A stretch of 64,000 bases of DNA, from NCBI RefSeq assembly GCF_923079645.1, contig NZ_CAKLPY010000002.1, positions 930,001 to 994,000 of the forward strand. The letters are read 5' to 3'. Position numbers and translations under genes: made by a program. This DNA is from Emticicia aquatica. GTDB lineage: Bacteria; Bacteroidota; Bacteroidia; Cytophagales; Spirosomataceae. Below are positions 25,317 to 33,524 of this stretch, piece after piece; positions within the stretch are counted from its first letter, which is position 1; every line of letters begins with the position of its first letter. The notes below the pieces were generated by a model, which worked only from the letters and a program-made list of their open reading frames with translations, was not told where the DNA came from and searched no databases.

Positions 25317-27434
25317 ATGAAAAAGCCACATTTGTTATCTTCGGCATTTTTGAGTATTAGTTTGTCGGTGATTTTTATTTCGGCAACTCCTTTAAACGAA
25401 GACCCACCGAGTAAAAATGAAACGATTCTTCGTTCGATTGGAGCAATGCTCGAACAAGGACATTATAGTCCAAAAAAAATTGATGATAATTTTTCAAAAG
25501 AAATTTTTGTAGAATATCTCAAACGCCTTGACCCAAGTAAACGTATTTTGTTAGAAAAAGATATTTCCAAATTGCGAAAATACGAAACATCAATTGATGA
25601 CGAAATTCATGGTTCATCTTTGACTTTTTTTACGGCTTCAGACGAAATCTACAAAAACCGAATTTTGGAAGCGGAAGAAATCTACAAGCAATTTATCGAA
25701 AAACCTTTTGAATTTACTAAAGATGACGTTTTAGAACTTGATGCCGATAAAATTGATTTTCCTTCAAATGATTCAGAAAGAAAAGAACGTTGGAGAAAAT
25801 ATCTGAAATGGCAAACCCTAGACCGATTCATTGACTCCCAAGAACAACAAGAAAAAAACAAAGACAAAAAAGACTTTGTGGCAAAATCTGACCAAGAATT
25901 AGAAAAGGAAGCCCGTGCAAAAGTAAAAAAGGCAATGGACAAATATTTTGACCGTTTGCGTAATAAATTTGACGAAAATCAGCGTTTTGCATTATTAGCC
26001 AATACAATCACTAACGAAATGGATCCTCACACAGACTTTTTTCCGCCTATTGAAAAGCGTTCGTTTGATGAGCGTTTGAGCGGTCGTTTTTTCGGAATTG
26101 GTGCATTGTTACAACAAGAAGATGATAAAATTAAAATCAAAAGTGTAACAACGGGCGGGCCTGCATGGAAATCGGGCGAAATCCAAGCCAATGATTTTAT
26201 TGTAAAAGTTGGCCAAGCAACTGGCGATGCAGAAGACATTACGGGTTATACAACCGATGATGCGGTAAAGCTCATCAGAGGAGCGGAAGGAACTGAAGTG
26301 AAAATTACGGTTCAAAAACCAGACGGCACTTTAAAAACAGTTTCACTGATTAGAGCAGAATTAAAATTAGACGAAACTTTTGCTCGTAGCGTAATCATTA
26401 ATAGCGGTAAACATAAAATTGGATTGATTGACTTACCTGCTTTTTATGCCGATTTTCAACGACCACAGGCTGCTCGATGCTCACAAGATGTAGCAAAAGA
26501 AGTGACTCGTTTAAAAGCAGAAGGTGTGGAAGGAATTATTTTGGATATTAGAGACAATGGCGGTGGAAGCTTGCAAGAAGTGGTAAACATGGTTGGCTTA
26601 TTTATCAAAACTGGTCCAGTTGTACAAATTCGTGACCGAGTTGGTCGCTCTTCTCAAATGGGTGATAATGACCCTTCTGTACTTTACGACGGTCCTTTGG
26701 TTGTGATGGTAAACGAACGTAGTGCTTCGGCGTCAGAGATTTTTGCTTCAGCAATTCAAGATTATAAACGCGGCATTGTAGTTGGCTCTACATCAACCTT
26801 TGGTAAAGGAACAGTTCAACGAGCCATTCCTCTTGGTGGAAATGGCACAGGCAGTGGTGCAGGCGATTTAGGTTCTGTTCATTTAACTTTACAAAAGTAT
26901 TACCGTATAAATGGTGGTGCAACACAGCTTAAAGGAGTAGAATCTGACATTGTTTTAAATGGCCTTTATGAAGCTTACAAAGTAAAAGAACAAGATAGTC
27001 CAAACGCCCTTGTTTGGGATGAAATGCCTAAAGCTGTTTACCAAACATGGTCAAATGCACCTGATTTGACTGCTTTACAACAAAAAAGCAATGAACGATT
27101 GACCACCACTAATGTATTCAAACAGATTCAAGACAATACAAATATTTTAGCAGATAACCGTAAAACGGCTCGTTCATTAGAATTGAACAAATATAAAACC
27201 CAACAAAAAGAAGTAAGAGATATTTCGACTAAAGTTCGTGGTTTAACCCAGCTAAAAGATGAATTATCAGTAGCTAATTTACCAAGCGATTTGGAAGTTA
27301 TCAATTCTGATTCTTTGAAAAAAGATAGAAACGATTTTTGGGTAAAATATTTAAAGAAAGATATTTATTTAGGCGAAACGCTTAACATAATTAATGATGT
27401 AATTCAGCAAAAAGGTATGGCTGTTAAAAATTGA
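25317..27434 (+). CDS. Periplasmic tail-specific protease (Tsp/Prc, S41)
   Basis: A 705-residue C-terminal processing protease of the large Prc type. The signal peptide covers about 1-24. An N-terminal helical domain is followed by a PDZ domain (about 252-345, with GRFFGIGALLQQ and SVTTGGPAWKSGEIQ). The S41 catalytic core has ILDIRDNGGGSLQE, and the Ser-Lys dyad is S471 (in ERSASASEIFAS) with K497 (in STFGKGTV), aligned with E. coli Prc S430 and K455. A helical tail of about 150 residues resembles the C-terminal domain of Prc. It degrades misfolded or tagged proteins and trims lipoprotein-like substrates in the periplasm. Monocistronic with its own terminator. Confidence 0.93.
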   Translation: MKKPHLLSSAFLSISLSVIFISATPLNEDPPSKNETILRSIGAMLEQGHYSPKKIDDNFSKEIFVEYLKRLDPSKRILLEKDISKLRKYETSIDDEIHGSSLTFFTASDEIYKNRILEAEEIYKQFIEKPFEFTKDDVLELDADKIDFPSNDSERKERWRKYLKWQTLDRFIDSQEQQEKNKDKKDFVAKSDQELEKEARAKVKKAMDKYFDRLRNKFDENQRFALLANTITNEMDPHTDFFPPIEKRSFDERLSGRFFGIGALLQQEDDKIKIKSVTTGGPAWKSGEIQANDFIVKVGQATGDAEDITGYTTDDAVKLIRGAEGTEVKITVQKPDGTLKTVSLIRAELKLDETFARSVIINSGKHKIGLIDLPAFYADFQRPQAARCSQDVAKEVTRLKAEGVEGIILDIRDNGGGSLQEVVNMVGLFIKTGPVVQIRDRVGRSSQMGDNDPSVLYDGPLVVMVNERSASASEIFASAIQDYKRGIVVGSTSTFGKGTVQRAIPLGGNGTGSGAGDLGSVHLTLQKYYRINGGATQLKGVESDIVLNGLYEAYKVKEQDSPNALVWDEMPKAVYQTWSNAPDLTALQQKSNERLTTTNVFKQIQDNTNILADNRKTARSLELNKYKTQQKEVRDISTKVRGLTQLKDELSVANLPSDLEVINSDSLKKDRNDFWVKYLKKDIYLGETLNIINDVIQQKGMAVKN

Positions 27435-27453
27435 TTTTTGTCGAATAGATTAA

Positions 27454-27490
27454 CAAAAAAGTCTCTCAAAATATTTGGGAGACTTTTTTT
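27454..27490. terminator. Bidirectional terminator between the protease and GT2 genes
   Basis: Stem AAAAAAGTCTCTC / GGGAGACTTTTTT (27455-27467, 27477-27489), with one G-T pair and AAAATATTT as loop, then a T-run. The convergent GT2 gene stops at 27504, so the hairpin can serve both. Confidence 0.8.
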
Positions 27491-27503
27491 TGCTTTACTC
27501 TTT

Positions 27504-28235
27504 TTATCTTTTAAAACTCTTAAACCAACTCCAAACTTTCATCATAATAACGCCAAAAACAGCTTCTCGGAAAATTTTGGTGGACATTTTTGAAACGCCT
27601 TTCGTACGATCAGTAAAAATAATTGGCACTTCTGTAATACTAAATTTATACAAATAGGCATTAAATTTCATTTCTATCTGAAAGGCATAACCTATAAAAG
27701 TAATCTTATCAAGTGGAATCGTTTGCAGCACTTCTCTTCGATAGCAAATGAAGCCGCCTGTTGGGTCCATTATTTCCATTCGGGTGATAAATCTCACATA
27801 AACTCCCGCAAAGTACGACATCAAAACTCGTCCAATTGGCCAATTGACAACATTTACCCCTTTGATATATCGAGAACCAATGGCAACATCAAAACCACCC
27901 TCTTTACAGGCTTTAAAAAGACGCACCAAATCTTCTGGATTATGCGAAAAATCAGCATCCATTTCGTAAATAAAGGCATAACCACGCTCCAATGCCCATT
28001 TAAAACCATGAATATAAGCAGTTCCTAAACCCAACTTACCGCTGCGTTCTACAATGTGAAGTTTTTCAGCAAATTCGGTCTGCAATTCCTTGATTTTTAG
28101 TCCAGTTCCATCAGGCGAACCATCATCAATTACTAAAATATCGAATGCTTCACTAAGGCTCATAACCTTTCTGATAATGGCTTCAATATTTTCAATTTCG
28201 TTGTAAGTCGGTATTATTACGAGATTCTCTTTCAA
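27504..28235 (-). CDS. Polyprenol phosphate mannosyltransferase-like GT2 glycosyltransferase
   Basis: A 243-residue GT2 family enzyme of the Dpm1 (dolichol phosphate mannose synthase) kind. The nucleotide-sugar strand-loop VIPTYNEIENIEAII, the metal-adjacent LVIDDGSPDGTG and the DxD region YEMDADFSHNPEDL are clear. GSRYIKGVNVVNWP and the end VPIIFTDRTKGVSKM are typical of this subgroup. It lacks C-terminal membrane segments, so it resembles the soluble single-domain class. It likely transfers a hexose from GDP or UDP to a lipid carrier for cell-envelope glycan or lipoprotein glycosylation. A DUF4296 lipoprotein gene lies upstream on the same strand. Confidence 0.9.
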   Translation of the reverse strand: MKENLVIIPTYNEIENIEAIIRKVMSLSEAFDILVIDDGSPDGTGLKIKELQTEFAEKLHIVERSGKLGLGTAYIHGFKWALERGYAFIYEMDADFSHNPEDLVRLFKACKEGGFDVAIGSRYIKGVNVVNWPIGRVLMSYFAGVYVRFITRMEIMDPTGGFICYRREVLQTIPLDKITFIGYAFQIEMKFNAYLYKFSITEVPIIFTDRTKGVSKMSTKIFREAVFGVIMMKVWSWFKSFKR

Positions 28236-28287
28236 TTTATTTGGGTTTGGGATTTACACAAAAAACAAGTTTATAGTTGAATAGCAA

Positions 28288-28650
28288 TTAATATTCCACC
28301 TTTTTCTTTTTTTTAATTTCTTCCAAATTTTTTATAACATCATCATAAATAGCAGTCATTAATTCAGGATTTGTCACATAATAATTATAACTTGCTCTAT
28401 AACGCGTAGTATCAGTTTTATATTTCACCAAAATTTGACGTTCTAATTCTTTGTACACCATTTTGGTTGAATCATAATCTCGCAATGACAAACGACTAAC
28501 ATTTGCTTCAACCAAGTGAATATCTGCGAGTATTTTTGACATCGTTGCTTTATCAATCGCATCTTTCGGAGGACTAGGGTATTTGCTACAAGCCAATGAT
28601 AGCAAAATGATGCCTAAAAGTAAGAATATTTTTTTTGTCAGCATTTTCAC
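28288..28650 (-). CDS. DUF4296 lipoprotein
   Basis: A 120-residue predicted lipoprotein of a Bacteroidota-specific family. The signal peptide (MKMLTKKIFLLLGIILLS) ends with the lipobox LSLACS; the mature chain begins at Cys21. The helical body IDKATMSKILADIHLVEANVSRLS, then VYKELERQILVKYKTDTTRYRASYNYY and LMTAIYDDVIKNLEEI, is the DUF4296 pattern. The start may be either Met1 or the Met at residue 3 (28644). It sits 52 bp upstream of the GT2 gene on the same strand and could be co-transcribed with it. Role unknown. Confidence 0.78.
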   Translation of the reverse strand: MKMLTKKIFLLLGIILLSLACSKYPSPPKDAIDKATMSKILADIHLVEANVSRLSLRDYDSTKMVYKELERQILVKYKTDTTRYRASYNYYVTNPELMTAIYDDVIKNLEEIKKKKKVEY

Positions 28651-28835
28651 TTTATCTTCGTTTCTGAAATAACTGACAAATTAAGTAAAAATATAACAAA
28701 TTTCGTGCGTTAAAGTTTGTTAATCGTTTTAGTGCTAGCTTTTAGCGGTTAACTATCAACCTTCAAATGCTTGAGTTTTACGAATTATTACGTTTTAAAA
28801 TAGCTAATAGTCATTAGCCTAATTGCTAAAAAACA

Positions 28836-29699
28836 GTGGTAGAAGACATTATATCAAAACTCAATAAGTACGAGATTAAAATCCGAAAAGCGGTAAATGG
28901 TCAAATGCAAGGCAATTTTCGCTCGGTTTTTAAAGGCTCTGGTTTGGAATTTAGTGATTTGCGTACCTATCAATATGGTGATGATGTTCGCACGATTGAC
29001 TGGATTACAACAGCAAAAGGCAATGTAGCCTATGTAAAGATTTTTAAAGAAGAAAAGGAACAAACGGTGTTTTTCATGCTTGATGTGAGTGGCTCGCAGG
29101 AAGTAGGAAATAGCGGTCGTTTGAAACTTGATACGGCCAAAGAAATTTGCGGGGTTTTGGCACTTTCAGCTATAAAAGAGGCTGGTCACGTTGGCGTTTA
29201 TTGTTTTTCTGACCAAAAAGAACTCTATTTTAAGCCTGCAAATGGCATGAAACACGGTTACGAGTTGATTTTGAGTTTGTTCAAAATGAAGCCTGTTTCT
29301 CTCAAAACTGATATTCCAACCGCAATCGGGTTTGCTTTAAATATGCTCAAACGTAAAAGCGTTGTTATTCTTATTTCAGATTTTTTGGATGACAATTATG
29401 AACATAATCTTAAAGCTTTGGCACGAAAACATGATTTGGTAGTTGTACATATTTATGACCAAAGAGAAGTAAAACTTCCGAGCCTCGGTATTATTCCAGT
29501 TTTGGATAAAGAAAGCAAACGTACTGTTTGGCTAAACACTTCTTCATCTTCATTTAAAAAAGAAATGAAAGAAGTCTTTGAGGATAATCAAAAACGGTTG
29601 GAAACATTATGTAAACAACACAATGCCAATTATATAGCCATTGATTCGAGAGAAGATTATGTTCCGAAACTCGTGCAGTTATTCAGAATCAGAAAATAA
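28836..29699 (+). CDS. DUF58 domain protein
   Basis: A 287-residue DUF58 protein, a family usually found next to MoxR ATPases and Bat proteins in aerotolerance or stress operons. The signature RSVFKGSGLEFSDLRTYQYGDDVRTIDW is intact, followed by VAYVKIFKEEKEQTVFFMLDVSGSQ, which holds a VWA-like metal site (DVSGS). The start codon is GTG at 28836: no ATG lies upstream in frame. No MoxR or BatA gene is beside it; the next gene encodes a BatD-like protein. It likely helps assemble or monitor envelope proteins, by analogy only. Confidence 0.86.
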   Translation: MVEDIISKLNKYEIKIRKAVNGQMQGNFRSVFKGSGLEFSDLRTYQYGDDVRTIDWITTAKGNVAYVKIFKEEKEQTVFFMLDVSGSQEVGNSGRLKLDTAKEICGVLALSAIKEAGHVGVYCFSDQKELYFKPANGMKHGYELILSLFKMKPVSLKTDIPTAIGFALNMLKRKSVVILISDFLDDNYEHNLKALARKHDLVVVHIYDQREVKLPSLGIIPVLDKESKRTVWLNTSSSSFKKEMKEVFEDNQKRLETLCKQHNANYIAIDSREDYVPKLVQLFRIRK

Positions 29700-29718
29700 A
29701 TTATTTTTAATAGCAAAA

Positions 29719-30606
29719 GTGCCTAATTTAAAACCATTTCTTTGTTTAATTATTGGTTTTTGTCTGATAATTAATGTCTGTTCCGCCCAAAAACCTATCG
29801 GCCGTTTTGTGACTGATAGCATTGAACTTGGGCGGCCAATTGATTTTGTGTTGAGCTATCATCATAATCCTTCGGCTGAGATTTTTTTTCCTGATACAAC
29901 TTACAATTTTTATCCTTTTGAAATTATTCGTAGAAATATTTTTCCAACAATCACCCGCAATAATAGTAGCCTCGATAGTGTAATTTATACATTGGTGACT
30001 TTCAATATTGAAAAAAATCAGAAGTTGAGTTTACCAATTTATTTACTTTCCAAACGAGATTGTACGGCCATTTACTCATCGACCGATTCTATATTTTTAC
30101 GAGAGTTGATTAGATCTCCCGTTGATTCGCTCACATTGCAATCCGACACAAAGCTGCTTCCTCTCCGCCAACAAGTAAATTATCCGCAGATCATCACATA
30201 TCTATTAGGAATTTTAGGTATCGTACTCGTTATTTACGCTTTGTTCGGACGATTAATTCGGAAGCAATATCAGTTATTTCTGTTCAGTAGAAAACACAAG
30301 GACTTTCAAGCAAACTATAAAAAAATAGCCCGTGCAACGCTCAACGATGAAACAATCGGAAAAGCGTTAGTTCTATGGAAAAAACATTTAGAATGGCTCG
30401 AAAAACGCCCATATACTTCTTATACTACTAAAGAAATCGTTTCAAGGCTACCCAATGAACGGTTAGAAGAGGCTTTGCGAGAAGTTGATAGTGCTATTTA
30501 TGGCGGAATTCTTTCTACACAAATGCCACTTGCAATGAATATTTTGCTTGACAATGCCACAGAATTATACAAAAAAAGAAGAGCGGAATTAGCCTCAAAT
30601 TTGTAG
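29719..30606 (+). CDS. BatD-like exported membrane protein
   Basis: A protein of about 295 residues with one signal segment, a periplasmic beta-rich domain, one transmembrane helix and a cytoplasmic tail. From the GTG at 29719 the N-terminus is VPNLKPFLCLIIGFCLIINVCSAQ, a good signal peptide. The domain RPIDFVLSYHHNPSAEIFFPDTTYNFYPFEIIRR followed by VIYTLVTFNIEKNQKLSLPIYLL resembles the BatD repeat. The helix is YLLGILGIVLVIYALFGRLI. The ATG at 29659 is an alternative start but overlaps the DUF58 gene and puts a long tail before the signal. It is in tandem with DUF58, so a stripped-down Bat-like pair is likely. Confidence 0.66.
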   Translation: MPNLKPFLCLIIGFCLIINVCSAQKPIGRFVTDSIELGRPIDFVLSYHHNPSAEIFFPDTTYNFYPFEIIRRNIFPTITRNNSSLDSVIYTLVTFNIEKNQKLSLPIYLLSKRDCTAIYSSTDSIFLRELIRSPVDSLTLQSDTKLLPLRQQVNYPQIITYLLGILGIVLVIYALFGRLIRKQYQLFLFSRKHKDFQANYKKIARATLNDETIGKALVLWKKHLEWLEKRPYTSYTTKEIVSRLPNERLEEALREVDSAIYGGILSTQMPLAMNILLDNATELYKKRRAELASNL

Positions 30607-30618
30607 AAAAAAATAAAA

Positions 30619-31041
30619 ATGCAAAATATTGACATCATTTTATCGGATAAGACGCTCAACGAACAAGCTTGTCTTGATTTTGTAAAAACAGACGATTCGG
30701 GCGGAATCGTAACTTTTGTAGGTACTGTTCGCAATCAAACCAAAGGCAAAAAAGTTGTTAGACTTGATTTTGAAGCCTACGAACCAATGGCGGTTTCTGA
30801 AATGAGAAAAATTGCTGAGCGAGCAATTGAGGCTTTTTCTTTAAAAAAAATTGCTATTTATCATCGAATTGGACAATTAACTATTGGAGAAGTGCCTGTT
30901 ATCATTGCGGTATCGGCGGCTCATCGAGGAGCGGCTTTCGATGCTTGTGAATTTGCGATTGATACTTTAAAAGAAACTGTTCCGATTTGGAAAAAAGAGA
31001 TTTTTGAAGATGGTGAAGTTTGGGTTTCGGCAACGCCTTGA
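30619..31041 (+). CDS. moaE: Molybdopterin synthase catalytic subunit
   Basis: The large subunit of molybdopterin synthase, which with MoaD adds two sulfurs to cPMP. The 140-residue chain has GGIVTFVGTVRNQTKGKKV, LDFEAYEPMAVSEM, the substrate-binding HRIGQLTIGEVPVIIAVSAAHRGAAFDA and the C-terminal KETVPIWKKEIFEDGEVWV, with active lysines in KK. It follows the BatD-like gene by 12 bp, so it may sit in the same transcript. The gene for its partner MoaD is at 21206-21448; mobA and moaC lie just beyond on the opposite strand. Confidence 0.92.
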   Translation: MQNIDIILSDKTLNEQACLDFVKTDDSGGIVTFVGTVRNQTKGKKVVRLDFEAYEPMAVSEMRKIAERAIEAFSLKKIAIYHRIGQLTIGEVPVIIAVSAAHRGAAFDACEFAIDTLKETVPIWKKEIFEDGEVWVSATP

Positions 31042-31048
31042 TTTTAAT

Positions 31049-32419
31049 TTATCTTAATAACATAACTTTTCCCATTAATTCTACTTCATTGTTGCCAATA
31101 TTTGTAGCTTTCAATAGAAAAGGATAAATTCCAGGTAAATAATTTTCACCATTCCACGATTCATTCAGATTTGTGAGAACCTTTATTAATTTGCCTTTTT
31201 GGTCGTAAATCGTCAAACTGATAAATCTGTCCCCTTCTCCAATCACAAAAAAAGTATCATTGATTCCATCATTATTTGGGCTAAAAGCCAGCGGAATGTA
31301 AAGCGGCAAATTTATTAAACAACTAATCAAGGTGTTTTTGACACAAATTTTATCTGAAATAAATAATGTCTCATTAGAAGTAAAATGAACTTGATAACAA
31401 TTTTGCTGATTACATTTTATTAAAGTATCAGTATATACAACTCCTTGAGTGGATAGTTTGGTTTCTGTGTTTTTTTCTACCGTAAAACCTTTTATTGTTA
31501 CAGATTGTGGTAGTTTCCAATGTAATTCGTTGGCGGTTTCGGTTGCTATGACTTCAAAATCAATGTCACAAATTTCTTTAGAAATATTATTTTGAAAACA
31601 AGCACTTGCCATTTGAATCGCATAACAAACATTTTTTGCTGCGTTTGTAAAAGATATTTTTTGCAGACCTACCTCACCATTTTTTGTAGCAATTATCGAG
31701 TTATTGGCTAGAATATTTACTTTTTCTCCCGAATAATTATTAAAAGTTAGGCTAAAATTATCTTGATTTGATTTTTCGAGAATAGAAATTTGCGGTTGGT
31801 TTACTTTCGGAAATACGATATTAATTGAAGTAGTTGTGGCACAAAAATCGACTTCATATCGCCCAGTAATCGTTATTGTTTTGTCAGTTTTAGAAGCATA
31901 ATTATGCGAAACCAATGCTGAAGGAAGTTTTACTTTTTCGGGTTGTGACGAATCTCCCCAGTCAATTATACAAAAATCATAAGGTAATAAACCCGCTTTT
32001 TTTCCATCAATTATCTCTAAACTTACTTTATTTCCACAAATTTGAGGCTTCACAATTAGCTTATTTGTATCCAAAACAGTCACAATTCCACAAACCCTTA
32101 ATTCTTGTCCATTATCCTTACGGAACGAAGTTTGCATCACTTTATACGCACCAGGAGTTGTGTAAGTAAAACTTTTTTCTTCTGTCTGATTTGCAGGAAA
32201 ACCACCTTTATAATCATAAATAAATTTATGTCCTATTGATTGCGAATCTGTTTTAATGATATGAAGCGTAAACGGCACACAACCAATCATTTTTTCGGCA
32301 TATAAACTCCCCGAACCGATATTTGGGCCATAACATTGGTCGTTCAACGCTTGCCCGAATGAGGCGATTGATGAAAAAAATATCCAAAAAACAATATGTA
32401 ATCGCATTAGCTTCATCAA
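31049..32419 (-). CDS. Exported protein with PKD-like and gliding-motility C-terminal domains
   Basis: A 456-residue secreted protein. The signal peptide ends FGQ (residues 1-23). Near residue 55 is a PKD-like fold with GHKFIYDYKGGFP and FTYTTPGAYKVMQTSF. The last about 85 residues (IPLAFSPNNDGINDTFFVIGEG, LTIYDQKGKLIKVL, WNGENYLPGIYPFLLKA) form the gliding-motility type (CHU_C / type B) C-terminal domain that marks type IX secretion cargo. The middle is not recognised. It lies 8 bp downstream of mobA and may be co-transcribed with mobA and moaC, which is odd for a surface protein. Several N-terminal Mets are usable (32419, 32416 or 32407). Confidence 0.84.
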   Translation of the reverse strand: MMKLMRLHIVFWIFFSSIASFGQALNDQCYGPNIGSGSLYAEKMIGCVPFTLHIIKTDSQSIGHKFIYDYKGGFPANQTEEKSFTYTTPGAYKVMQTSFRKDNGQELRVCGIVTVLDTNKLIVKPQICGNKVSLEIIDGKKAGLLPYDFCIIDWGDSSQPEKVKLPSALVSHNYASKTDKTITITGRYEVDFCATTTSINIVFPKVNQPQISILEKSNQDNFSLTFNNYSGEKVNILANNSIIATKNGEVGLQKISFTNAAKNVCYAIQMASACFQNNISKEICDIDFEVIATETANELHWKLPQSVTIKGFTVEKNTETKLSTQGVVYTDTLIKCNQQNCYQVHFTSNETLFISDKICVKNTLISCLINLPLYIPLAFSPNNDGINDTFFVIGEGDRFISLTIYDQKGKLIKVLTNLNESWNGENYLPGIYPFLLKATNIGNNEVELMGKVMLLR

Positions 32420-32427
32420 ATAAAAAC

Positions 32428-32988
32428 CTATTCGGTTGTCAAATTGTTTTTCATTTTTTCAAATTCCTCCTTTGTATTCACGTTTATCAAAAAACGACTT
32501 TTATTTACCATAACCAACTGAATATCAGTGTTTTGCAAAAATTTTTTCGGACTTCTATTACCTAATTTTATAAATTCAAGAAGCAAATTTAAGGCTTTGG
32601 GTTCATAAATGGTAAACAGCGGTTCAGGAGCATTGTTTTCTGGATTGAAAAAAGCAGTCGCTATTTTTGCTGGATTTCTGTTTTGAATCAAAATTTCAAA
32701 ACTTGCTTCATTTACCAAAGGCATATCGCACGCAATCACGAGCCAAGCTACATTTTTATTATTCTCAAAAGCCGACAGAATTCCACCAATTGGGCCAAAA
32801 GAATAACTATCAATGATTGTCTTTTCGTCAATTATTTGTTCTTCTCTTGCCGAAAAGTAAACTTCAGAACAATATTTTTTAGCCAAGTCAAACAAAAACG
32901 CTCGCTGCGATTTCCCATGATAATTGAGCAAACTTTTGTCAGTTCCCATACGAGAGCTTTTCCCGCCAATCAAAATCAAGCAGTTCAA
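32428..32988 (-). CDS. mobA: Molybdenum cofactor guanylyltransferase
   Basis: Attaches GMP to molybdenum cofactor to give the bis-MGD form used by DMSO-reductase-type enzymes. The GTP-binding start is LILIGGKSSRMGTDKSLLNYHG, the nucleotidyltransferase motif. WLVIACDMPLVNE carries the Mg-binding Asp. Length is 186 residues, normal. It overlaps moaC by 4 bp (ATGA), so it is translationally coupled to moaC. The type IX cargo gene follows after 8 bp. Confidence 0.9.
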   Translation of the reverse strand: MNCLILIGGKSSRMGTDKSLLNYHGKSQRAFLFDLAKKYCSEVYFSAREEQIIDEKTIIDSYSFGPIGGILSAFENNKNVAWLVIACDMPLVNEASFEILIQNRNPAKIATAFFNPENNAPEPLFTIYEPKALNLLLEFIKLGNRSPKKFLQNTDIQLVMVNKSRFLINVNTKEEFEKMKNNLTTE

Positions 32989-33467
32989 ATCTCTTCTAAT
33001 TTAAAGTCTTTTTTCCCGCCAGTTTTTTCAATCAATCGGGTTTCTTTGATAATAATATTGTGCGAAAAAGCCTTACACATATCATAAATCGTTAAAGCAG
33101 CTACGCTTGCACCCGTTAATGCTTCCATTTCGATGCCTGTTTTACCAGTGAGCGACGCAGTACATTCAATGATAATTTCTCGTTTTTCATTTAAAAAAAT
33201 AGCAATCTGACAATTTTCTAATCCTAAAGGATGACAAAGGGGAATCAAGTCACCTGTTTTTTTGGCTGCCATTACACCCGCAATGATTGCAGTCTGAAAA
33301 ACTGGACCTTTTTTGGTGTGAATTTCATCATTCGCCAATCTTTCTAAAATAATATCATCCAAAATAACGATGCTTCTTGCTTTGGCGGTGCGGCGTGTAA
33401 TTGCTTTTTCACTAACATCCACCATTGATGGATTTCCAGCCGAATCTATGTGCGTAAAATTTGTCAT
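32985..33467 (-). CDS. moaC: Cyclic pyranopterin monophosphate synthase
   Basis: Converts the MoaA product 3',8-cyclo-7,8-dihydroguanosine 5'-triphosphate into cPMP in molybdenum cofactor synthesis. The family start FTHIDSAGNPSMVDVSEKAITRRTAKA is intact, with the active region GDLIPLCHPLGLENCQI and TGKTGIEMEALTGASVAALTIYDMCK. At 160 residues it is typical. First gene of the minus-strand set moaC-mobA-cargo protein. moaA and moeA are not in the window. Confidence 0.94.
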   Translation of the reverse strand: MTNFTHIDSAGNPSMVDVSEKAITRRTAKARSIVILDDIILERLANDEIHTKKGPVFQTAIIAGVMAAKKTGDLIPLCHPLGLENCQIAIFLNEKREIIIECTASLTGKTGIEMEALTGASVAALTIYDMCKAFSHNIIIKETRLIEKTGGKKDFKLEEI

Positions 33468-33524
33468 ATTGTTATTATGTTACGACGAACAAAGCTCAAA
33501 CGTTGCCTCGTTCCTGTTTTCAAA

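Noticed and set aside
28651..28835. Short unknown gene before the DUF58 gene
   Set aside because: The spacer is 185 bp, AT-rich, without a frame or hairpin that I can support.
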